A DNA stretch of 54,848 nt from positions 1 to 54,848 of the forward strand of contig JAUSOF010000021.1 of NCBI GenBank assembly GCA_030656145.1, read 5' to 3'. The stretch's first letter is position 1. Every line of letters starts with the position of its first letter. Source of the stretch: Pseudomonas sp. (GTDB lineage: Bacteria; Pseudomonadota; Gammaproteobacteria; Pseudomonadales; Pseudomonadaceae). Both the position numbers and the translations under genes were made by a program. The notes under the pieces were generated by a model, which searched no databases, was not told where the DNA came from, and saw only the letters and a list, made by a program, of their open reading frames with translations. Shown here piece by piece: positions 33,541 to 42,838 of the stretch.

Positions 33541-34275
33541 ATGCCGATCGATAACTATTACCTGGCGCATCTGCTTGCTGTTTGCTGGTTTGTGATCTGT
33601 TGGGCCGGTTACAGCCGCTACGCCCTTTTCAAAGGGCGCACCACACCTTGCCTGGCCAGCGTTCTGCATCTTTACCGCGAGGATTGGATGCGCCGCATGC
33701 TGTTGCGCGACAACCGTATTGCCGATGCCAACGTGATCGGCAATCTGGAACGCAATGCCTCGTTCTTCGCGTCCAGCACCCTGATCATTCTTGCCGGTAT
33801 CCTCACCGTTCTGGGAGCCTCTGATCGAGCGGTGTCGTTATTGGCTGACTTACCCTTTGTGCAGGCAGCAAGTCGGGAGATGTCTGAGGTCAAGTTGTTG
33901 TGTCTGGGGGTGGTCTTTGTCTACGCCTTCTTCACCTTCAGTTGGTGCATGCGCCAGTATAATTTTGCCGCCGTGTTGGTCGGTTCGGCTCCAATGGTGG
34001 GCGAACGGCATGTCACTGAGCAGGAGAGAAAGTCATTTTCCGAGCGCACCGCGCGGGTGATTTCGATGGCGGCCAATCAGTTCAACTATGGCCTGCGAGC
34101 CTATTACTTTGGTATGGCGGCGCTGTCCTGGTTCATTAACCCCTGGTTCTTCATCGTGGTGACCACCGGTGTAGTGTTGGTGCTCTACCGTCGCGAGTTC
34201 CATTCGGATGTACTCGAAGTGATGGTCTATACCCAGACCGCAATGCTTGAACCGGCCAAGGAGAAGTTTGAATGA
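33541..34275 (+). CDS. DUF599 family membrane protein
   Basis: 244-residue inner-membrane protein of unknown function. Hydrophobic segments lie at about residues 7-25, 72-95, 115-140 and 185-220. The LVLRDNRI-like and WMRRMLLRDNRIADANVIGNLERNASFFAS region is characteristic of DUF599. AGGAG precedes the ATG at 33541. The downstream MAPEG gene overlaps by 4 nt (ATGA), so the two are probably an operon of membrane proteins. Confidence 0.85.
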   Translation: MPIDNYYLAHLLAVCWFVICWAGYSRYALFKGRTTPCLASVLHLYREDWMRRMLLRDNRIADANVIGNLERNASFFASSTLIILAGILTVLGASDRAVSLLADLPFVQAASREMSEVKLLCLGVVFVYAFFTFSWCMRQYNFAAVLVGSAPMVGERHVTEQERKSFSERTARVISMAANQFNYGLRAYYFGMAALSWFINPWFFIVVTTGVVLVLYRREFHSDVLEVMVYTQTAMLEPAKEKFE

Positions 34276-34661
34276 GTTTGCCATTTTGGTGCGTATTTAT
34301 CAGTGCGCTGCTGATTTTCCTGGCCAAGGCCCCTGTAGCAAGGGCCATGCAGCAGGAGAGCGGGGTGTATGACAATCATCACCCGCGCAGCCAGCAAGCG
34401 CGTCTGACCGGCTTCGGGGCGCGGGCTTTGGCCGCGCACCTGAACAGCTTCGAGGCTTTTCCACTGTTTGCCGTCGGCGTGCTGATGACCCATGTGACCC
34501 AGACTCATGGCGTGCTGGTGGATATATTGGCGGTGACGTTTGTCGTGTCGCGGGTGCTGTATCTGCTGTTCTATTGGGTAGATATGCATTGGCAGCGCAG
34601 CCTGGTTTGGATCGCGGGCTTGTTGTGCAGCTTGCTGCTGATGCTTGCCCCAGCCTTATAA
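34272..34661 (+). CDS. MAPEG family membrane protein
   Basis: 129-residue, four-helix membrane protein of the MAPEG superfamily (membrane-associated eicosanoid/glutathione metabolism). The NxxE-type motif appears in AAHLNSFEAFPLF, which in characterised members contacts glutathione. The substrate in bacteria is unknown. It overlaps the DUF599 gene by 4 nt. Confidence 0.85.
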   Translation: MSLPFWCVFISALLIFLAKAPVARAMQQESGVYDNHHPRSQQARLTGFGARALAAHLNSFEAFPLFAVGVLMTHVTQTHGVLVDILAVTFVVSRVLYLLFYWVDMHWQRSLVWIAGLLCSLLLMLAPAL

Positions 34662-34672
34662 AGCCTGCAGAA

Positions 34673-34705
34673 ACGACAAGGCCCGCATTATGCGGGCCTT
34701 GTCGT
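34673..34705. terminator. Bidirectional hairpin between convergent MAPEG and lipoprotein genes
   Basis: A perfect 15-bp stem, ACGACAAGGCCCGCA / TGCGGGCCTTGTCGT, with a 3-nt loop between two convergent genes. It lacks a long T-run, but its strength and position suggest it separates the two transcripts. Confidence 0.7.
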
Positions 34706-34716
34706 GTGCGGCAGTG

Positions 34717-35007
34717 TTACTGACCGTCGACGCTGTCTTTGAGTTCGTCACCAGCATCTTCGATGGCATCTGCAGCATCATTTGCTGCATCTTCGATTTT
34801 TTCACCCGTGGTAGGTTCCGTGCCCATCACTTCGTCTGCTTTCTGTTCGATGGCGTCAGCGGTGTCGTCCATCGCGTCACCCATAGACTCAGCGGCTTCG
34901 GAAACCGACTCCTTGGCCGACTCCAGCTTGTCTTCCGGGGTTTTTTCACAGGCAGCCAGCGCCAGAACAGCAGCGAGAAGCAGGGTATAGGTAAATGGTT
35001 TTTGCAC
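34717..35007 (-). CDS. Small acidic helical lipoprotein
   Basis: 96-residue protein. Signal peptide MQKPFTYTLLLAAVLALAAC has a lipobox with Cys20. The mature 76 residues are almost entirely Ala, Glu, Asp and Lys and form an amphipathic helix with two near-copies of a 12-residue unit (TADAIEQKADEV, AADAIEDAGDEL), reminiscent of LEA or apolipoprotein-like helices. Function is unknown. The start is a GTG at 35007, supported by AAGGAG 8 nt upstream. Confidence 0.85.
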   Translation of the reverse strand: MQKPFTYTLLLAAVLALAACEKTPEDKLESAKESVSEAAESMGDAMDDTADAIEQKADEVMGTEPTTGEKIEDAANDAADAIEDAGDELKDSVDGQ

Positions 35008-35200
35008 GGTCAGTACTCCTTGTGGACATTTATGATGGCTGGGTCACCCCAGGCATTGCCCATTCGAGTACCACTCGTTCGGCGAAGTTCCCTGCCAATT
35101 TCTCGATAAGTGTCCCATTACAACATTATTGCGATGTGCTGTAGCTCTGCCGAGGCGCTATCATGCGCGCCCTTTGTACCGTTGTGATGGGGCTGAATCG

Positions 35201-35677
35201 ATGAGCAATACCTTCCTTCTCGAGAAGGCGCAGCGCTTCTTGACGGTGTTGCGCCATTGCCAGGTGCTCGGTCTGCAAGTGCATGACGCCAGCCCCCAGG
35301 GGTTGACCCTGCGCTTGCCCTATAGCCCGCAGATAGTAGGTGATCCCGAGTCCGGGGTGATTCATGGCGGTGCAATTACAACCCTGATGGATACCACCTG
35401 TGGCATCTCAACAGTCTGCGTGCTCGCCGAGTTCGAAGTTTGCCCGACCCTCGACCTGCGCATCGACTACATGCATCCGGCTGAGCCGAACAAGGATGTG
35501 TTCGGTTTTGCTGAATGCTACCGAGTCACGCCGAATATCATCTTCACCCGTGGTTATGCCTATCAGGATGACCCGGCGCAGCCGATTGCTCACGTAGTCG
35601 GGACGTTCATGCGCATGGGCAAAGGCACAACAGCTGGCAAACCGCGCAAGCCTGACATACAGGGGGTTGGCGCGTGA
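35201..35677 (+). CDS. PaaI-family thioesterase (first of a pair)
   Basis: 158-residue hotdog-fold acyl-CoA thioesterase. The family motif VIHGGAITTLMDTTCGIS carries the usual His-Gly-Gly and Asp. The substrate is unknown. The ATG at 35201 is chosen because the conserved region starts after it and the upstream extension is not protein-like. The stop codon overlaps the GTG of the next thioesterase by 4 nt. Confidence 0.88.
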   Translation: MSNTFLLEKAQRFLTVLRHCQVLGLQVHDASPQGLTLRLPYSPQIVGDPESGVIHGGAITTLMDTTCGISTVCVLAEFEVCPTLDLRIDYMHPAEPNKDVFGFAECYRVTPNIIFTRGYAYQDDPAQPIAHVVGTFMRMGKGTTAGKPRKPDIQGVGA

Positions 35678-36120
35678 GCGACCTGAAGCTCAATCAGCGG
35701 GTATCCCTGGCCCATGAAAATGGCGATTACGACTCGCTGATCAGCCTGATGCCGTATGCCAAGCTGCTGGGCATGCAATGTCTGCGGCAGGGTGAAGACA
35801 TGGTCTTCCGCTTGCCAGCCAACCGGGACAATATCGGTAACCCGATGCTGCCTGCGTTACACGGCGGAGTGATTGCCGGCTTTATGGAACATGCTGCGAT
35901 GCTTCATCTGTTGATGTTCATGGGTATGCCACATTTGCCGAAAATCATCGACTTCTCGATAGATTACCTGCGCGCCGGTCATTATCGTGACACCTACGCC
36001 CAATGCCAGGTGTGGCGACAAGGTCGACGCGTCGCCAACGTGGCAATTACGGCCTGGCAAACCAATCAAGCCGAGCCTATCGCCACGGCGCGGGCGCACT
36101 TCAAGGTCGACGAGCCTTGA
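35674..36120 (+). CDS. PaaI-family thioesterase (second of a pair)
   Basis: 148-residue hotdog-fold protein. Its equivalent of the active segment reads ALHGGVIAGFMEHAAMLH, with Glu where the first copy has Asp. Coupled to the preceding gene by a GTGA overlap, it probably acts as the partner half of a hetero-oligomer, though each could also self-assemble. Substrate unknown. Confidence 0.87.
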   Translation: MSDLKLNQRVSLAHENGDYDSLISLMPYAKLLGMQCLRQGEDMVFRLPANRDNIGNPMLPALHGGVIAGFMEHAAMLHLLMFMGMPHLPKIIDFSIDYLRAGHYRDTYAQCQVWRQGRRVANVAITAWQTNQAEPIATARAHFKVDEP

Positions 36121-36170
36121 GGTTGTCACGATGCCCTGATCCGCGTGACCTATCGATGTAAGGAGCTTGA

Positions 36171-37427
36171 ATGGATGCCCTGTTGATCCTCGGTGGCTTG
36201 CTGCTGATTCTGGCCGGCCTGATTTGGCTGGTAATGCGCGCCTTTGACACTGGTCTACTTTGGGGCTGGGCGAGCCTGATACCGCCGTTCACGCTGCTGT
36301 ATGTGCTGCGTCACTGGCGCAGTGCGCGCCAGGCGGTGGCCCTCAGTGCCTTGGGTTTTATTCCGCTGGTTGTCGGTTTGACCCTGCTAGCCAGTCAGGA
36401 TTCGCAGCGCCTGCATGCATTGCTCAGCCTGCAGTGGCTGCAGCCTGAGGCCCAGGCGCCGGCAGAGTTAGCCATCAATCTGCATGGCGAGCTGCATGGC
36501 CAGCCTTTTGTGCCGCAGCAGGGCGAATTACTCGGCGGCATACTCAGTCTGCGCGAAGGCCAGGATTTTTTTGCCCGGCGCGAACTGTTGATCCGCCTAC
36601 CGCAGCCGGTAACGGGCGCCTTGCGCCTTGATGTGTTGCCAGGCGACCAAGTCCCCCTTCCAGAAATTGAAGTGAGCTGGTTACTGCCGGAGCAAGATCT
36701 GCCAGAAGCGCGTCGGCTTAGCCATGGCTACACCCTGCACCTGAACCTGCAACCGGTGCCACCGAACAAGCTGGCTGGTGATTTTCATCTGGTGCTGCCT
36801 GCGCAGTTCAAGACCACCTTGAGCGGAAAGATCGAAGTCTTCAGCGATGGCCTGCGCTATCGTGATGGCAAGGTCGACCGCAACGTCGACTCGACCGATA
36901 CCCTGGCCTATGTCATCGAAGATTATCTGCAGCGCCGTTTTGCAACTCGTGCAGTGCAGTTGAGTGGCGTGCCGACGGTGGCGCTACCGGCTGACAGCCT
37001 CGATTTGACGATCGAGGCGCTGATTAACGGAAACACTCAACATCTGCCCATACGCCTGAGCAAGACTGCCTCCCAGGGCTGGAAAGTCGAGGCTGATCGC
37101 TTTGCCGCTTTGCCGGACGTGGTGGACGCTCAGTCCGCGCCTCAGGCTGATGCCTCGCCAGTAGAGGCCACTAGCAAGCAACGTATCAGTCGCCCGCTGG
37201 ATCGACGTTTACGCTTCAGTCTGGAAGGTCTGTTGCGCAGCCCAAGCCGCTACGAAAACCTGACCATGCGCGCATCGACTACGCGCGGCAGTCTGGCGGA
37301 GGGGCGCTTTCAGGGGATCGACCAAGAAGGCCGCATAGTCCTGCGCCAGCGTCTGAGCGGTTCGGGTGCTGCCAGCTATGCCTTGCCTCCTGAGGAAATC
37401 AGCACGATAGAGCTGCTGGAGCCTTGA
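36171..37427 (+). CDS. Membrane-anchored protein of unknown function
   Basis: 418 residues. Three hydrophobic segments at the N terminus (about 3-25, 29-47 and 55-76) are followed by about 340 mostly soluble, beta-rich residues with no motif I recognise. The middle (about 210-270) contains the well-defined segment FSDGLRYRDGKVDRNVDSTDTL. Homologues are, as I recall, often labelled MFS transporter, but three helices and a large soluble domain do not support that. It lies between the thioesterase pair (50 nt upstream) and htpG. Confidence 0.8.
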   Translation: MDALLILGGLLLILAGLIWLVMRAFDTGLLWGWASLIPPFTLLYVLRHWRSARQAVALSALGFIPLVVGLTLLASQDSQRLHALLSLQWLQPEAQAPAELAINLHGELHGQPFVPQQGELLGGILSLREGQDFFARRELLIRLPQPVTGALRLDVLPGDQVPLPEIEVSWLLPEQDLPEARRLSHGYTLHLNLQPVPPNKLAGDFHLVLPAQFKTTLSGKIEVFSDGLRYRDGKVDRNVDSTDTLAYVIEDYLQRRFATRAVQLSGVPTVALPADSLDLTIEALINGNTQHLPIRLSKTASQGWKVEADRFAALPDVVDAQSAPQADASPVEATSKQRISRPLDRRLRFSLEGLLRSPSRYENLTMRASTTRGSLAEGRFQGIDQEGRIVLRQRLSGSGAASYALPPEEISTIELLEP

Positions 37428-37430
37428 GCG

Positions 37431-37625
37431 CGTGTGAAAAAACGCTCGCCTACAGCGAGCGCCTCCAACGCGGCAGCGTTGCACTACGTGAAAGCGGGGT
37501 CATGTAGCTCACACATCGCCTCTTTTTTCACACTGCGGGCCTTGCTGCGAACGCCTGGAGACGCTCTCGCGACGGCGCCCGATATCGTCAAAACCGCTGC
37601 GCCACGTGGCCAACTACTTGAAATC
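37431..37625. repeat. Intergenic repeat copy B, before htpG
   Basis: This gap holds a hairpin (CGCTCGC / GCGAGCG, about 37446-37464) next to a TGTGAAAAAA string, and a 52-nt core at 37539-37590 related to copy A at 16420-16471. The htpG promoter must lie downstream of or within it, but I cannot place it. Confidence 0.55.
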
Positions 37626-37696
37626 CAAAAGCTTGCCCCCATCTGCATGACATCCGCCGGATTTCGGCCTAGTCACCAATGTGGAGTTAGACGACC

Positions 37697-39616
<1,920 letters not shown>

Positions 39617-39634
39617 CATGAGCCGTAAATAATT

Positions 39635-39658
39635 AAGCCCGCGAAAGCGGGCTTTTTT
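39635..39658 (+). terminator. Intrinsic terminator of htpG
   Basis: An 8-bp stem AAGCCCGC / GCGGGCTT with a GAAA tetraloop and a T-run, 18 nt after the htpG stop codon. Confidence 0.92.
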
Positions 39659-39719
39659 CTGAGTGCAGCGCGTCCAGGCGCTACTGTTGAGAACTACTCA
39701 CCTACGCGGGATTAGATCG

Positions 39720-40502
39720 ATGAAAAAATCACTTTTACCCTTGGCGCTGGCTGGCTTAGTCGGTGCCGCCGATGCCGCCGTGGTGGTCAAGCCGGTGCCT
39801 TACGAGATCGACGGTGAGGCCTTTGAAGGCATGCTGATCTATGACGATGCAGTAACCACACCGCGCCCAGGCTTGCTGATGGTACCCAACTGGCTGGGCG
39901 TCACCGAGGAGTCGGCGAAAAAGGCCGCACGCGCTGCGGGCGACAAGTACGTGGTGTTCATGGCCGATATGTATGGCAAGGCGATACGCCCGAGCAACGC
40001 GCAGGAGGCCGGAGCGGCAGCTGGTACGGTGCGCGGTGACCGGCAGTTGATGCGTAAACGTGCGCAAGCCGCTGTGGAGGTGCTCAAGGCGCAAACCGCG
40101 CAGGTGGCGCTGGATGTCAGCAAGCTTGGGGCGATTGGTTTCTGCTTCGGTGGCGGTGCGGTGCTCGAATTGGCGCGCTCTGGTGCCGATCTGAAAGGCT
40201 TTGTCTCGTTCCATGGCAATCTGGATACGCCCAATCCAAATGACGCACAGAACATCAAGGCGCCGGTATTGGTACTGCATGGCGCGGACGATCCGTCGGT
40301 ACCGCCGGAGCAGGTCGAGGGCTTTATCGCCGAGATGAAAGGAGCGAAAGCCGATTGGCAACTGGTCAGCTACGGCGGCGCGGTGCATTCCTTCAGCAAC
40401 CCGCAGGCCAATGTGCCGGGGCGCAACGAGTACCACCCGGTGGTGGCCGCGCGTGCCTTCAAGGCCATGGATGATCTGTTTGCGGAAACCTTTGCCAAGT
40501 AA
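39720..40502 (+). CDS. Secreted dienelactone hydrolase-family protein
   Basis: 260-residue alpha/beta hydrolase. A signal peptide (MKKSLLPLALAGLVGAADA) directs it to the periplasm. The catalytic triad is a nucleophilic Cys142 in GFCFGGG, an Asp in HGADDPSVPP and a His in GAVHSFSNP, as in dienelactone hydrolases. The true substrate is unknown. The ATG at 39720 starts the signal peptide. The convergent DUF4394 gene ends 41 nt away. Confidence 0.88.
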   Translation: MKKSLLPLALAGLVGAADAAVVVKPVPYEIDGEAFEGMLIYDDAVTTPRPGLLMVPNWLGVTEESAKKAARAAGDKYVVFMADMYGKAIRPSNAQEAGAAAGTVRGDRQLMRKRAQAAVEVLKAQTAQVALDVSKLGAIGFCFGGGAVLELARSGADLKGFVSFHGNLDTPNPNDAQNIKAPVLVLHGADDPSVPPEQVEGFIAEMKGAKADWQLVSYGGAVHSFSNPQANVPGRNEYHPVVAARAFKAMDDLFAETFAK

Positions 40503-40509
40503 GGCGTGA

Positions 40510-40535
40510 GCGGGAAGGCCGGGCGGCCTTCCCGC
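40510..40535. terminator. Bidirectional terminator between convergent genes
   Basis: An 11-bp GC-rich stem, GCGGGAAGGCC / GGCCTTCCCGC, with a GGGC loop between the stop codons of the dienelactone-hydrolase-like gene and the DUF4394 gene. T-runs are short. Confidence 0.7.
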
Positions 40536-40543
40536 ATTCTCGT

Positions 40544-41335
40544 TTACATCTCAGGCAACACGGCGATATCAATGATATTGCCCGGCAGGTCGGCAACCTC
40601 ACCCAGAGTGGTCGGCTTACCCGTGGCCAGGTCCAGGGTATGCAGCGTGGTGCCGGTGAGCAGGTAGGCGGTGTTGCCGCCCTTGCCGTCGCTGGCGATA
40701 TCCAGGGCCGCATTCTGCAAACCATCAACGATCTTGCCCACGGCTTGCTGAACGCCATCGTTCGGCGGGTTCTGCAGCATCAGGCTGCTGCTGGCCAGGT
40801 CGACGTTATACAGTGCGGTGGCCTGGGTGCCGGCATAGGCGTTGCTATAGGCACCGGCGACTACCTGGGCGCTTTTACCGGCATAAGGGCCTTCGGCGGC
40901 GTAGGCCACCGAACCGTCTACAACCACTTCACCAGTTTCAACATTGACGCGAAAACTGGTGCCATCGGCAGCCAGCATGCGCAACTTGTCTGCCACCGGG
41001 TTGAAGTCGACTACCGCCTGACCGCTGCCCGGCAGCTGCTTGTCCAGGCTGGCGACCTTGCTGGCCGCGCCCGTGGCCAGATCCAGGGTATAGAGCTGAT
41101 GGTCGTTGCCCAGCGCATAGAGCATGCCGTTGGCTGGGCGCACATCGATACCGCGCAACGGGCTTGGGCTGTTGGTAAACATCGTGGCAGTAACTTTCTG
41201 GTTGGTGCTGTCGATCTTGAACAACTGACCGTCGGCACCCAAGGCCAGTAGGGTCGCTGCGCTGGCAGTGCCGGCGGCGAGGCTGAGGGTGGCCGTGGTA
41301 ACGGCAGCGGTCAGCAGGGTATTGAGGCTATTCAT
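40544..41335 (-). CDS. Secreted DUF4394 protein
   Basis: 263-residue protein with a clear signal peptide (MNSLNTLLTAAVTTATLSLAAGTASA). The mature part is a repeated beta-blade pattern (DGQLFKIDSTNQKV, HQLYTLDLATGAA, TTLHTLDLATGKP), suggesting a propeller-like extracellular or periplasmic domain; I assign it to DUF4394. Function unknown. A promoter-like motif at 41424-41451 matches the one before the ECF sigma gene, so it is probably a target of that sigma factor. Confidence 0.85.
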   Translation of the reverse strand: MNSLNTLLTAAVTTATLSLAAGTASAATLLALGADGQLFKIDSTNQKVTATMFTNSPSPLRGIDVRPANGMLYALGNDHQLYTLDLATGAASKVASLDKQLPGSGQAVVDFNPVADKLRMLAADGTSFRVNVETGEVVVDGSVAYAAEGPYAGKSAQVVAGAYSNAYAGTQATALYNVDLASSSLMLQNPPNDGVQQAVGKIVDGLQNAALDIASDGKGGNTAYLLTGTTLHTLDLATGKPTTLGEVADLPGNIIDIAVLPEM

Positions 41336-41423
41336 AAGCGTTCTCTCATCTGTAGTAATCCAGCATCGATGCAAGGCCGAACATCGCCTGCCTTGCAGGT
41401 GCCTCGATGAAACACCTGATAGC

Positions 41424-41451
41424 TATACCCACGAGATAACGTCTGGATGTC
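41424..41451 (-). promoter_or_regulatory. Putative ECF-sigma promoter of the DUF4394 gene
   Basis: Read on the minus strand: GACATCCAG, 12 nt, GGGTATA. The same two blocks with a 13-nt spacer precede the ECF sigma gene. The start point would be about 85 nt before the ATG at 41335. The CATCC core resembles the -35 reported for SigK-type ECF factors (established knowledge of that group). Confidence 0.65.
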
Positions 41452-41489
41452 GCCGCCTGAAAATAGATTCAGTTTTTTTGCAAACGACC

Positions 41490-42203
41490 TCAGTTTACCG
41501 ATGCCATCACTGCGCGACCGATATACAGCACCTTGCCGGTTGGCCGATCCTTGGGCGAGCCGCCGGCCGGTTCCAGGGTCAGCTCGAACAGCTGGCCGGG
41601 TTGTACCGCGCCAATCTGCTCGGCAGACAGCTGCAGCGGCTTACCCGGTTCGACCAGGCCCAGCGAGCGCGGGCCGATGGCTGGATCGATTAATGTCCAG
41701 AACTGCACCGAGCGGTCGGCCGGGATCTGATCATCTAGCAGCGGTTGCAGGCGTAGGCTTCCACTTCCGTCGATATGCACCACCCAGCCGGGCTTGGCCG
41801 CTTCACCCGGGGCTTGCAGCACCACGGTGTAGCTAGTGCCAGGCATGTCAGTGCGCCACAGGTTAGGCATGAGCGCGACGATCAGGGCCAAGGCCAGGGC
41901 GGCACTGGTCATGCGCCAGGTGGTCAGGCTTTGCCACCATGTCAGCCTGCTGTTTACCCGGCTGACCGCTGGCGTCAGGCCGAGGCTGTCCTGCAGGCGT
42001 TGCCATAACTGCGCGGAGGGTGTTTGCGGTGGCAGCTGATCACTCAGTTCGAGAAAGTGCTGTTGCCATTGCAGGGCCATTTGCGCCGCGTCGTTGTCGT
42101 GCTCGATCAGCTCGCGCACTTCAGCGGCTTCGGCCTCATCGAGCAGGCCCAGGACGTATTCGCCGATCAATGCGCGGCGTTCGGCAGGTTGCTGCGTAAT
42201 CAT
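41490..42203 (-). CDS. Anti-sigma factor, RskA type
   Basis: 237-residue inner-membrane regulator. The N-terminal helical anti-sigma domain (1-75; ALIGEYVLGLLDEAEAAEVR is the typical opening) faces the cytoplasm. There is one transmembrane segment at about 97-115, and a periplasmic RskA-like C-terminal domain follows. It overlaps the sigma gene by 4 nt (ATGA). It should hold the sigma factor inactive until a periplasmic signal. The ATG at 42203 is the coupled start. Confidence 0.9.
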   Translation of the reverse strand: MITQQPAERRALIGEYVLGLLDEAEAAEVRELIEHDNDAAQMALQWQQHFLELSDQLPPQTPSAQLWQRLQDSLGLTPAVSRVNSRLTWWQSLTTWRMTSAALALALIVALMPNLWRTDMPGTSYTVVLQAPGEAAKPGWVVHIDGSGSLRLQPLLDDQIPADRSVQFWTLIDPAIGPRSLGLVEPGKPLQLSAEQIGAVQPGQLFELTLEPAGGSPKDRPTGKVLYIGRAVMASVN

Positions 42204-42748
42204 GCTTGCAAGCACTCCTGTAGAGCGCGCAGACCGGCGCGGATACGGCCCTTGATGGTGCCCAGTGGGGTGGTCAGGCGGTTGGCGATCTGTTCGTGGG
42301 TAAGGCCACGGTAGAAGGCCAGCAGAATCGGGTGACGGCGGTTGCGTTCGATGCCCTGCAGGCAACGGCGCAGTTGCTGTTGCTCGCCTTGCTGTTCGAG
42401 CAGTTCGGCGGCCTGTGGGCTGTCGTCGGCGGCGCGTTCGATAAAGTCGTCATCCATCTCCACCGTACGACCACGGCTGCGCAGTTGGTTCAGCGCGCGG
42501 TAACGCAGGATGCTGTAGATCCAGGCGCGGCCGCTGCCAAGCGCCCGCTGAAAGCGCTGGGCATTGCGCCAGACCTGCACAAAGGCATCGTGCACACAGT
42601 CTTCGGCTTGATCACGACGGCCGAGCAGGGTGATGGCCAACCCGAGCATCTGTGCGGACTCCTGTTGGTAGAGCGCCTGGAATGCGCGTTCGTCCTGCCG
42701 GGCGCAGGCTTCCAGATGGCTTTCGTAATCAAACAGCGGCTGCGCCAT
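42200..42748 (-). CDS. ECF RNA polymerase sigma factor, SigK-like
   Basis: 182-residue ECF sigma factor. Region 2 (about 18-85) has AFQALYQQE and the -10-binding DQAEDCVHDAFVQVWRNA. Region 4 (about 125-175) has LTHEQIANRLTTPLGTIKGRIRAGLRAL, a helix-turn-helix that reads the -35. The pairing with an RskA-type anti-sigma puts it in the SigK-like group. It sits in an operon with that anti-sigma, and its own upstream DNA carries the shared motif (42785-42813), suggesting autoregulation. Confidence 0.93.
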   Translation of the reverse strand: MAQPLFDYESHLEACARQDERAFQALYQQESAQMLGLAITLLGRRDQAEDCVHDAFVQVWRNAQRFQRALGSGRAWIYSILRYRALNQLRSRGRTVEMDDDFIERAADDSPQAAELLEQQGEQQQLRRCLQGIERNRRHPILLAFYRGLTHEQIANRLTTPLGTIKGRIRAGLRALQECLQA

Positions 42749-42784
42749 GCACAGGCTTCCTGAGTGTGTGAGCGTGCCAAGGGT

Positions 42785-42813
42785 TATACCCGAGCACCTG
42801 CGCCCTGGATGTC
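42785..42813 (-). promoter_or_regulatory. Putative autoregulatory ECF promoter of the sigma/anti-sigma operon
   Basis: On the minus strand: GACATCCAG, 13 nt, GGGTATA, ending 37 nt before the sigma-factor ATG at 42748. The two blocks are identical to those before the DUF4394 gene. Confidence 0.68.
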
Positions 42814-42838
42814 TCGGGAGTGCAACAAATCTTCTCCG

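Noticed and set aside
37436..37470. Minus-strand intrinsic terminator (GCGCTCGC stem with TTTTTT) before htpG
   Set aside because: The shape is right on the minus strand, but no minus-strand gene lies upstream to be terminated, so I treat it as part of the repeat region.
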